Origin: Palsa-89 sp963824345
GTDB lineage: Bacteria; Acidobacteriota; Terriglobia; Bryobacterales; Bryobacteraceae
Assembly (NCBI GenBank): GCA_963824345.1
Contig: CAWGOZ010000023.1
Location: 186,001 to 250,000, forward strand
DNA length: 64,000 nt
Reading direction: 5' to 3'
Below, in pieces: positions 57,247 through 64,000 of the stretch (positions are counted from its first letter, which is position 1; every line of letters starts with the position of its first letter). The notes under the pieces were generated by a model that had not been told where the DNA came from, searched no databases, and saw nothing but the letters and a program-made list of their open reading frames with translations. The position numbers were made by a program, and so were the translations under genes.

Positions 57247-58109
57247 CGCTCGGCCACCACCGGATTGCGCAAGTCGCCGATGCCCTCGATGCTGACCGTC
57301 ACTTCGTCTCCCGGCTTCAGATAGCGCGGCGGTGTGCGCGCAAATCCGACGCCAGCCGGAGTTCCCGTCGCCACCACGTCGCCCGGCTCCAGTGTCACCA
57401 CGCTCGAAAGGAACTCCACCAGCGCCGGAATCTTGAAGATCAGTTCGCGCGTATTGGAATGCTGCAGCGTTTCCCCGCCGATACGCAGGCGAATGTCCAG
57501 TGCATGCGGATCGGCAATCTCGTCCGCGCTCACCAGCCACGGCCCCATGGGCGCGAAGGTGTCAAACGTCTTGCCGATCATCCATTGCGACGTGGCCCGT
57601 TGAAAATCGCGGGCGCTCACATCCATGAACGCCGTGTAACCGAAAACGTGCCGTCGCCATTCATAGCTTGGAATGTGCCGCCCGCCCGTCCCGATGACAA
57701 AAGCGAACTCGGCCTCGTAATCGGGTTTGCGCGAATTCTTCGGAAGCACGATGGCCTGCCCGGGGCCGATCACGACATTCGAAAATTTCGAAAAGATGGT
57801 GGGGACCTTGGGGATCTCCTGGCGCGCTTCCACCGCGTGATCGCGGTAATTCAGTCCCACGCAAATTACCTTCGGTGGCCGCGGAACCGGCGCCAGAAGC
57901 TGGACCGCGGAAAGCGGAAACACTGCCTCAGCGGGCGGGCTGTAAACGAACTTGTCGATCCTGGCGCGGCCTTCCGGTCCGCCGGCCAAAACCGCCAACA
58001 TGCTGCCAAATCCCGCGCCACCCAGACCGATTACATGCTCATCCGCAACAACGCCCGCCTCGGCACGGCTCGCTGGAGCGTTCGCGCCTCGGAAGGTTAC
58101 GAACTTCAT
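57243..58109 (-). CDS. Fumarylacetoacetate hydrolase-family protein
   Basis: 288 residues. Motifs: CVGLNYRDHAVE, PTIFSKFSN, DYEAEFAFVIG (metal-binding Glu residues), GYTAFMDVSARDFQ, GKTFDTFAPMGPW, and VVATGTPAGVGFART. Acts on beta-keto or hydroxy acids such as 2-hydroxyhepta-2,4-diene-1,7-dioate; the precise substrate cannot be told. Confidence 0.92.
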   Translation of the reverse strand: MKFVTFRGANAPASRAEAGVVADEHVIGLGGAGFGSMLAVLAGGPEGRARIDKFVYSPPAEAVFPLSAVQLLAPVPRPPKVICVGLNYRDHAVEARQEIPKVPTIFSKFSNVVIGPGQAIVLPKNSRKPDYEAEFAFVIGTGGRHIPSYEWRRHVFGYTAFMDVSARDFQRATSQWMIGKTFDTFAPMGPWLVSADEIADPHALDIRLRIGGETLQHSNTRELIFKIPALVEFLSSVVTLEPGDVVATGTPAGVGFARTPPRYLKPGDEVTVSIEGIGDLRNPVVAER

Positions 58110-58140
58110 CGGGGTCCGGTCAATCGCGCGGGGAGATTTC

Positions 58141-58350
58141 CTACGCGGGTTTCGCGACTTTGCCGGCCTTCAGAACCTTGCCGGCTCGGATGCAGGAAGT
58201 GCAAGCCCGGATGCGCTTGGAGGCGCCGTTCACCACCGCGCGTACACTCTGCAAGTTGATATTCCAGCGGCGCTTGCTGACGTTGTGCGCGTGGCTGATC
58301 CGATTGCCGAACTGCGGTCCGCGCCCGCACACATCACATACTTTCGCCAT
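58141..58350 (-). CDS. rpmB: 50S ribosomal protein L28
   Basis: 69 residues. CDVCGRGPQFGNRISHAHN followed by SKRRWNINLQ and IRACTSCIRAGKV. It keeps both CxxC zinc pairs, the C+ form of L28. Length is typical. Located 31 bp upstream of the FAH gene in the same direction. Confidence 0.95.
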   Translation of the reverse strand: MAKVCDVCGRGPQFGNRISHAHNVSKRRWNINLQSVRAVVNGASKRIRACTSCIRAGKVLKAGKVAKPA

Positions 58351-58429
58351 GATCGATCACTCCTTGGGGTTCCAATTTAGTCTATCAGCATCGGAATTGC
58401 CGCCGCAACCGATCTGATATTCTGACATC

Positions 58430-58612
58430 TTGACCGATTTCAACCATATTCACTCCCGTGACGGCGAGGACTGGGTGTGCGGCCGCAGCATGGCCGTCCG
58501 CGACGAACAGTTGCTGCACTGCGAAGGACGCGATCCCGACGAATTCGAGGCCTGCCGCCTCTGTGCCGAACGCATCATCGGCTACTTCGGCGAACCCATG
58601 CACGTGCATTAA
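58430..58612 (+). CDS. Small Cys-containing protein, uncertain
   Basis: 60 residues, TTG start at 58430. Sequence has DGEDWVCGRSMAVRDEQLLHC and CRLCAERIIGYF; cysteines may bind zinc. It is the only gene on the plus strand between rpmB and pheT and overlaps the pheT end by 4 nt. Not recognised; could be spurious, but its composition is not shadow-like. Confidence 0.45.
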   Translation: MTDFNHIHSRDGEDWVCGRSMAVRDEQLLHCEGRDPDEFEACRLCAERIIGYFGEPMHVH

Positions 58613-60609
58613 TCCGGCAGTTTTCCTGCGGCATCCATTACGCGCTCGCGGATAGCGCCCACTTCCTCCGACGATAACGTGCGATCCGTCGCGCCCACCG
58701 TCAACCGGTAGGTCACGCTTTTGCGATCCGGCGGCAGCGGCGCGCCCGCGTACTCGCGTAGAAATTCGATTTCCACCAGATCGCTCCCCGCAGCCGATAC
58801 CAGCCGCCGCTTTATATTGGCTGCTGGCTCTCTCAATCCGGCCACCACCGAAAGATCGAACGCGCTCACCGGAAAACGGCTCCACGGCTGGTAGTGCCGC
58901 TCGCGAACGTCCAGCCTTTGCATCTTCAACAAATCGAGATCCAGGATCGCCGCGCGGCCCTCGATACCAAGCGCCGGATGCAGCTCAAACAACCTCCCCA
59001 CGTCTTCGCCGCGCCAGGCAATAATCGCCGCTCGCTCGGGATGCTCGAAGGGCCGGGCCGCCGTCAGACGTGCTTCGCTTCCTTCCATCAGACATTCGGC
59101 CAGATGTTTCAGTTCGAACAGCGACTCGCGGCCATCGCCTTCACGAGCATAAATCGCCGCTGCGAAATGCGGGACTTCCTCCGGAAGCTCGCGATCGCGC
59201 GCGTGGATTTCCCGGCCAATCTCAAACAGACGAAACGATTGAAAGTGCCGGCTGTTATCGAGGATGTTTTTGCGAATGGAGGGGAGCAAGCTCGCGCGCA
59301 ACAGCGTTTGTCCCGCCGCGATCGGGTTCGTGACACCGACATGCTCCTCGGGTTGGATGTTGAATGCCCGCGCCATTTCTTCGGTAACGAACGAGTAGTT
59401 GTATACCTCGTTGAATCCCTGCGCGATGGCCATATTGCGCACCCGGCGCAAATGCTTGCGCGAGGCATCTTCGGGCGGTACCACGGATTCGATCAGCGGC
59501 GCACGCGGCGTGATGGACTCGTAGCCCACCATCCGGCCCACTTCCTCCAGCAGGTCGTCCTTGATCGAGATATCTTTCGTCGCGCGCCAGCTCGGCACCG
59601 TGACTAGAAAACGCCCGGGCGCCTGTTCCTCCACGCCAAACTCGAGCGACTCCAGAATCGATCGCACCTCGTGCGCTTCCAAATCGCGCCCCAGCTTGGT
59701 CTTTAACCAATCGACGGTCAACTCGATCGGAGCCGGCGTTTTCAGCTCGCCCCGCGAATCCGCTAAGCCACCCACCACCCGAATCCCCGGCGAAACTTGC
59801 TCCAACAGCTCCATAGCCCGCGCCAGGCCTCGCACCGTATTCAATGGATCCTGCGACTTCTCGAATCGCATGGATGCATCGGTACGCAGCTTCAACGCAA
59901 CGGATGTTTTCCGCACGCTCGCCGCTTGGAAATTCGCGCTCTCCAGCACAATCCGCTTGGTGTCCGGCCCAATCGCGCTATGCAATCCGCCGATCACGCC
60001 CCCTAGCGCAATAGGCCCTTCCGCATCGGCGATCACCAGATTCGACGGGCCAAGGCCGTAGCTCTCATCGTTCAACGCGACAATCTGTTCGCCCGGCCGC
60101 GCGCTTCGGACGAGGATCTTGGAACCATGCAGCTTCGCGGCATCGAACGCATGCATGGGCTGCGCCAGCTCCGCCATAACGTAGTTGGTCACATCCACGA
60201 TGTTATTGATCGCGTTCAGCCCGATCGCTTCTAACCGTTGCTCGAGCCACAGCGGAGACGGCTGCACGGTGACGTTCTCGAAAACCAGCGCGCTATAACG
60301 CGGGCAAAGCGCGAAATCTTCAATCTTGATTTCCACCGCCGCTTCGCCCTTAGGCAGCAATTCCTGCTTCACCGGATCGTGCAATTTTCGATGTGCGATC
60401 GCAGCCGCTTCCCGCGCCATCCCAAAATGTCCCCACAAATCCGGCCGATGCGTGACCGACTTGTTGTCCACTTCAATCACCGTGTCCGCGCCCGCCGGCT
60501 CCAGCCCTTCGCACTCGGCTGTCTTCATCGTGATCAGGCGCATCAACTCCGCGGGCTCCACGTCCAGGCCCGGTACCAGCTCACGAATCCAGTTGTAGGA
60601 AAATTTCAT
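58609..60609 (-). CDS. pheT: Phenylalanine-tRNA ligase beta subunit, short type
   Basis: 666 residues, about 120 shorter than the common bacterial form. It begins with MKFSYNWIRELVPGL but goes straight from MKTAECEGLEP to TVIEVDNKSVTHRPDLWGHFG, so the EMAP-like tRNA-binding domain (B2, usually residues 40-150) is absent. B3/B4 (NNIVDVTNYVMAELAQPMHAFDA), B5 and the C-terminal anticodon-binding FDX-ACB domain (WSRFPVSAFDLSVV) are present. Works as an alpha2beta2 enzyme with PheS. The start lies 15 bp after pheS. Confidence 0.94.
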   Translation of the reverse strand: MKFSYNWIRELVPGLDVEPAELMRLITMKTAECEGLEPAGADTVIEVDNKSVTHRPDLWGHFGMAREAAAIAHRKLHDPVKQELLPKGEAAVEIKIEDFALCPRYSALVFENVTVQPSPLWLEQRLEAIGLNAINNIVDVTNYVMAELAQPMHAFDAAKLHGSKILVRSARPGEQIVALNDESYGLGPSNLVIADAEGPIALGGVIGGLHSAIGPDTKRIVLESANFQAASVRKTSVALKLRTDASMRFEKSQDPLNTVRGLARAMELLEQVSPGIRVVGGLADSRGELKTPAPIELTVDWLKTKLGRDLEAHEVRSILESLEFGVEEQAPGRFLVTVPSWRATKDISIKDDLLEEVGRMVGYESITPRAPLIESVVPPEDASRKHLRRVRNMAIAQGFNEVYNYSFVTEEMARAFNIQPEEHVGVTNPIAAGQTLLRASLLPSIRKNILDNSRHFQSFRLFEIGREIHARDRELPEEVPHFAAAIYAREGDGRESLFELKHLAECLMEGSEARLTAARPFEHPERAAIIAWRGEDVGRLFELHPALGIEGRAAILDLDLLKMQRLDVRERHYQPWSRFPVSAFDLSVVAGLREPAANIKRRLVSAAGSDLVEIEFLREYAGAPLPPDRKSVTYRLTVGATDRTLSSEEVGAIRERVMDAAGKLPD

Positions 60610-60624
60610 CGCTTCAGAACTGCC

Positions 60625-61629
60625 TCAAAAATCGCAAGTCGCCGCTAGCAACAAGCGGATGTCGTCGATCCCGTAGCGCATCATGGCCAGGCGCGTCAGC
60701 CCCAGCCCGAATGCAAACCCGCTCCACTCATCCGGATCGATGCCGCTCATCCGCAGCACGTTCGGATGCACCAGCCCGCACGGCAGCAGCTCCACCCAGC
60801 CGCTTTGCTTGCAAACCGGGCAACCCGGACCGCCGCAGATCAGGCATCGAATATCGAGCTCGAAGCCCGGCTCGACGAACGGAAAATACCCCGGACGCAG
60901 CCGCACCGTCACCTCGCGATGGAAGATCGCGCTCAGCAGCGTCTTCATGAAGTAGATCAGGTGCGCGACCGAAACATCGCGGTCGACCATCATGCCTTCG
61001 AGCTGATAAAACGTGTGCTCGTGCGAGGCGTCCACTTCTTCGTTGCGGAACACGCGGCCGGGCGCGATCATCCGCAGCGGCGGCCCCAGTTTCTCCATGC
61101 CGCGAACCTGCACCGGCGACGTATGCGTGCGCAGCAAGTGCCCATCGCTGAGCCAGAACGTATCCTGCATGTCGCGCGCCGGATGGTCGGCCGGAATGTT
61201 CAGCGCGTCGAAGTTGTGGTATTCGGTTTCCACTTCCGGCCCATCCAGCACCGCGAATCCGAGCGAAGTGAACAGATCTTCAATCTCGTTTTGAATCACG
61301 GTCACCGGGTGCAGGCTTCCCGGCCGCGGGCCCGGAGCGGGCAGCGTCAGATCCAGCCATTCCTGCTTCAGCCGGGCGTTCAGCCCATCCGCGTCGAACC
61401 ACTGTTTTCGCGCTTCCCATGCGCTTCCCACCAATTGTTTCGCGGCGTTCAGCGCCTTGCCCGCCTTGGCCTTGTCCTGGGGCGCCAGTTGGCCGATGTT
61501 GAACTGCGCGAGCGACCCCTTGCGGCCCAGCACGTCCACGCGCACCTGCTCCAGCGCGTCCGCATCCTTGGCTTCCTCGATCCGCTGGAGCGCCGCCGCC
61601 TGCAATTGTTGGATTTGTTCTTCGACCAC
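60625..61629 (-). CDS. pheS: Phenylalanine-tRNA ligase alpha subunit
   Basis: 334 residues. N-terminal coiled coil, then class II core: motif 2 (GRVFRNEEVDASHEHTFYQLEG), motif 3 (GFAFGLGLTRLAMMRYGI), and HTSPVQVR. A Cys-rich insert CLICGGPGCPVC is near the end and is known from a subset of PheS. The first gene of the pair, 10 bp after the ankyrin gene. Confidence 0.95.
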   Translation of the reverse strand: MVEEQIQQLQAAALQRIEEAKDADALEQVRVDVLGRKGSLAQFNIGQLAPQDKAKAGKALNAAKQLVGSAWEARKQWFDADGLNARLKQEWLDLTLPAPGPRPGSLHPVTVIQNEIEDLFTSLGFAVLDGPEVETEYHNFDALNIPADHPARDMQDTFWLSDGHLLRTHTSPVQVRGMEKLGPPLRMIAPGRVFRNEEVDASHEHTFYQLEGMMVDRDVSVAHLIYFMKTLLSAIFHREVTVRLRPGYFPFVEPGFELDIRCLICGGPGCPVCKQSGWVELLPCGLVHPNVLRMSGIDPDEWSGFAFGLGLTRLAMMRYGIDDIRLLLAATCDF

Positions 61630-61639
61630 TCGTGTTTGA

Positions 61640-62296
61640 TTATGCGGCGTGCGCTTCCAAAACTTCCACTACCGCTGGGTGGCCCTTGGTTAGCGCCAGA
61701 TCCAGCGCGTTCTGCTGATTGGCGGCCCGCATCGCGACATCCGCGCCGGCCGAGATCAGCAGCCGCACCATCTCCACGTCCCCATTTTGCGATGCCGCGT
61801 GCAGCGCCGTCCATCCGCCTTCCTGCCGCGCGTTGACATCGGCGCCGTGTTCCAGAAGCAAGCGCACGGCATCCCGGTTCCGTCCCGCCGTCGCCGCGTG
61901 CAGCGGAGCGTTCTGCATGGCATTGCGCGATCGCGCGTTCACGTCCGCGCCTTGCGCGATCAAAGCCTCTGCGACGCCTGGCTGCCCGAAGAAACACGCC
62001 AAATGCAGCGGCGTCCATCCGTCGTGGCTATAGGCGCCTACCAACGCAGGCGTCTCGCGGATCAACTCCAGCGCCCTGGGCGCCGCACCCGCCATGCAGG
62101 CCGCGAACACGTCCAGTTCCACGCCCTTTTCGAGCAACAGCGCTGCGATTTCGTTGCGGCCGGAATACTTCGCGGCCGTGTATGCACCCAGACCCTGCTG
62201 GTCCTTCGCGCCCAACAGCCCCGGATCGGTCGCCACCAGAGTCTCCACCTTGCCCCGATCTCCCGCGCGGATCGCATCGAAAAATTCCTGGCTCAT
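61640..62296 (-). CDS. Ankyrin-repeat protein
   Basis: 218 residues from ATG 62296 (overlapping the previous gene by 4 nt, ATGA). At least five ankyrin repeats with the DGWTPLHLACFFGQ, NAPLHAATAGRN, GGWTALHAASQNGD and ADVNAR patterns. Cytosolic protein-protein interaction module; partner unknown. Upstream of pheS in the same direction, perhaps by chance. Confidence 0.88.
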   Translation of the reverse strand: MSQEFFDAIRAGDRGKVETLVATDPGLLGAKDQQGLGAYTAAKYSGRNEIAALLLEKGVELDVFAACMAGAAPRALELIRETPALVGAYSHDGWTPLHLACFFGQPGVAEALIAQGADVNARSRNAMQNAPLHAATAGRNRDAVRLLLEHGADVNARQEGGWTALHAASQNGDVEMVRLLISAGADVAMRAANQQNALDLALTKGHPAVVEVLEAHAA

Positions 62297-62754
62297 ACTG
62301 GCGCCTGAAATACCTGCTCGCTCTTCGCCAATTCCCACGCTAGGTGGTTAATGTAAAACAGCAGCACTTGCGGCGGATAAAGGTCCTTGAATTTTTCATA
62401 GGACCGCTGCTGCCATCCGTCGCTGAAATATTTCGAGCCGTCAATGTCTTTGTCGAAAAACCCGTCTTGATTGGGAATTCCCAGATCGTCGATCACGGCC
62501 TTAATCATGTCCAGATGCGACACCAGGATGGCTTGCGCCAGCTCGCTCGCGAATTCCTCGTCCCTCTCGCCCAACCTGGCCCAAAACTTCGGCGCCGCCT
62601 TGCGCAGGTTCTCCGAATTCAGTTTGGCCAGGTGCAGCCGGACTTTCATGCGGTCGTATAGCTGATACGTCTTCAGCTTGCCGATGGAGATCCCGCGCAA
62701 CAACTCCGTGAACTGCGGCTCGCCCGGGCCCAGAAAGATCTCCGACAACTGCAT
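62293..62754 (-). CDS. Conserved-looking hypothetical protein
   Basis: 153 residues from ATG 62754 (the longer form from 62826 adds a hydrophobic lead I do not trust). Mainly helical and charged: LRGISIGKLKTYQLYDRMKVRLHLAKLN, SHLDMIKAVIDDLGI, DGSKYFSDGWQQRSYEKFKDLYPP (listed as separate pieces). No family recognised. Coupled to the ankyrin gene. Confidence 0.6.
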   Translation of the reverse strand: MQLSEIFLGPGEPQFTELLRGISIGKLKTYQLYDRMKVRLHLAKLNSENLRKAAPKFWARLGERDEEFASELAQAILVSHLDMIKAVIDDLGIPNQDGFFDKDIDGSKYFSDGWQQRSYEKFKDLYPPQVLLFYINHLAWELAKSEQVFQAPV

Positions 62755-62846
62755 AAACAGCCAGCGTAACACTCGCGACGCCCAACCGTACAGGCGTTTA
62801 GTTATATAGTTAAAGATACAAACCACCAGTTCCCAGGAGGCCCACG

Positions 62847-63345
62847 ATGGCAGTCACTTTCACCCTGAACGGCAAGCCCCAAACCGTCGAACGTCTCGCC
62901 CCAAATGCCCTTGCTCTGGGTTTTGCGCGATTCGCTCGGCATGACCGGCACCAAGTTCGGCTGCGGCATGGCGCTGTGCGGCTGCTGCACCGTGCACATC
63001 AACGGGCAGCCCATCCGCTCCTGCGTCACTCCCATTTCAACCGTCGCCGGCAAGAGCGTCACCACCATCGAAGGCCTTTCGTCCGATAACAGCCATCCCG
63101 TCCAGCGCGCCTGGATTGAAGTGGACGTGCCGCAGTGCGGCTACTGCCAATCCGGCCAGATCATGACGGCTGCCGGGCTGCTGAAAAAGACCGCGCACCC
63201 CACCGACGCCGATATCGATGAAGCCATGCACGGCAATATCTGCCGCTGCGGAACCTATCAGGCCATCCGCCACGCGGTTCACCTCGCCGCTCAATATCAA
63301 GCCGCCGGCAATGTCGATGGGCACGAAAATAAAGGACGGGCGTAA
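62847..63345 (+). CDS. [2Fe-2S]-binding subunit of xanthine-dehydrogenase-family enzyme, frame-shifted
   Basis: Small iron-sulfur subunit (IorA/CoxS type), about 165 residues. Start MAVTFTLNGKPQTVERLAP at 62847, with GGAGG upstream. One extra base in CCCCAAA at about 62901-62908 breaks the frame; after it the protein continues MPLLWVLRDSLGMTGTKFGC. First cluster: CGMALCGCC and C; second: CGYCQSGQ and CRCGTY. Electrons pass from the molybdenum site through these clusters. The next gene overlaps by one base (TAATG). Confidence 0.85.
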
Positions 63346-64000
63346 TGAGCACCACTCTACCTAACCCCCAACTCGGCCGCCGCGGTTTCTTGAAGGCCGG
63401 TTTCGCAGCCGCCGGCGGGCTGTTCGTCGCATTCCATGTGCCCGAAAGCAGCCAGCTCCAAGCCGCCCCCACCTCCGCGAAGCTGAACGCGTTCATCCAC
63501 ATTGGCAGCGACGACATCGTCACCTTCTCCATCCACAAATCGGAAATGGGCCAGGGTCCCATAACTTCGCTCTCGCAATTGTTGGCCGAAGAGCTGGGGT
63601 GCGATTGGAAGCAGGTTCGCACCGTATTCGCCCCCGTGGACCCAGCCTACGGTCCGCTGCAAGGCACTTTCGGCAGCATGAGTATCCGCACTTGCTGGGC
63701 TCCTTTGCGCAAAGCCGGCGCGTCCGCCCGCGATATGTTGCTGGATGCCGCCGCCCAACAATGGGGCGTCCCGAAGTCGCAGCTTCGCACCGAAAATGGG
63801 CAGGTGATCAATACCGCTACCAACGCGCGTTTGAGTTACGGCAGTCTCGCGGATGCCGCAGGCAAACTTTCCGCGCCGGCCAAAGTCGACGTGAAAGATC
63901 CCAAGGACTTTTACCTCATCGGCACATCGCCGAAGCGGCTCGACACTCCCGGCAAAGTCAACGGCACTGCCGCTTTCGGTATCGATGCACGGCGTCCCGG
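63345..64000 (+). CDS. Molybdopterin-binding subunit (IorB-like), partial
   Basis: Open from ATG 63345 to the window end, 218 residues without a stop. Begins with a twin-arginine signal (GRRGFLKAGFAAAGG), then FIHIGSDDIVTFSIHKSEMGQGP, the molybdopterin-binding start of isoquinoline 1-oxidoreductase beta-type subunits. These are periplasmic aldehyde or N-heterocycle oxidising enzymes that use cytochrome or other acceptors. It forms a pair with the Fe-S subunit before it. The C-terminal two thirds are outside the window. Confidence 0.88.
   Translation, partial: MSTTLPNPQLGRRGFLKAGFAAAGGLFVAFHVPESSQLQAAPTSAKLNAFIHIGSDDIVTFSIHKSEMGQGPITSLSQLLAEELGCDWKQVRTVFAPVDPAYGPLQGTFGSMSIRTCWAPLRKAGASARDMLLDAAAQQWGVPKSQLRTENGQVINTATNARLSYGSLADAAGKLSAPAKVDVKDPKDFYLIGTSPKRLDTPGKVNGTAAFGIDARRP

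Noticed and set aside
60766..61836. A 356-codon plus-strand frame across pheS
   Set aside because: pheS on the other strand is complete and recognisable; the plus frame is rich in His, Arg and Gln and has no domain.

Overview
The window looks like a chromosomal segment of an Acidobacteriota bacterium, most likely Solibacterales/Bryobacterales (Ca. Solibacter-like). This is inferred from gene content only: a remnant of an acidobacterial-type (ADOP-like) ABC permease, large Ser/Thr kinase fusions with ATPase and TPR regions, a PheT of the short type, and short dispersed repeats. No phylogenetic marker was compared computationally.

Layout. 0.3-3.8 kb: a PepSY-type membrane protein divergent from a coupled trio of a Tes-like radical SAM enzyme, a methyltransferase and a VKOR-like protein. 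3.8-4.2 kb: decayed serine recombinase. 4.5-9.9 kb (minus): an MscS channel and a seven-gene cation antiporter module arranged like the MRP half of Mbh hydrogenases, without the large MrpA N-terminal subunit. 9.9-11.2 kb: DUF1275 protein and a truncated ClC channel. 11.3-20.7 kb: a respiratory supercluster in which an aa3/caa3-like oxidase (ctaB, ctaD, ctaE, coxB) is interleaved with a lanthanide-type PQQ alcohol dehydrogenase, its XoxJ-like binding protein, two cytochromes c and a heme-binding protein. 20.9-25.6 kb: two DM13 proteins, a zinc-finger anti-sigma factor, an unusual AhpD-AhpD-ECF sigma fusion, and divergent NDH-2. 26-36 kb: a 1934-residue kinase/ATPase/GAF/PAS/sigma54-activator fusion, then epoxide hydrolase, SDR, cytochrome c, a chimeric hydrolase remnant and cytochrome P460. 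36.5-42.4 kb: Ser/Thr kinase with NB-ARC-like ATPase and TPRs, truncated S41 peptidase, permease pseudogene, two small unknowns. 42.6-45.7 kb: PAS/GAF histidine kinase and an Rcp1-type response regulator. 45.8-51.0 kb: mobile/defence island (group II intron inside an IS-like remnant, AbiE toxin-antitoxin pair, half of a tRNA-Ser). 51.1-55.4 kb: asparagine synthetase, glycosyltransferase and sugar aminotransferase. 55.3-62.8 kb: housekeeping genes guaB, rpmB, pheS, pheT and neighbours. 62.8-64 kb: Fe-S and molybdopterin subunits of an xanthine-dehydrogenase-family enzyme, cut by the window edge.

A recurring feature is that otherwise well-preserved genes carry single-base frame breaks, often in homopolymers: antiporter B and DUF4040 subunits, a cytochrome c, coxB twice, the heme-binding gene twice, epoxide hydrolase, the permease, AbiEii and the Fe-S subunit. 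This suggests long-read indel errors in the assembly more than true gene loss, and it affects how this window should be annotated. True decay is also present: the serine recombinase, ClC, S41, ADOP permease, chimeric hydrolase and tRNA-Ser half are truncated, not merely frame-shifted.

The most interesting biology, in my view: the alcohol dehydrogenase wired into an oxidase operon whose subunit I lacks two canonical proton-channel residues; the AhpD-AhpD-sigma fusion; the Tes-like radical SAM trio; the Mbh-like antiporter without hydrogenase; and the group II intron whose ORF runs through nearly the entire ribozyme and which split a perfect hairpin.
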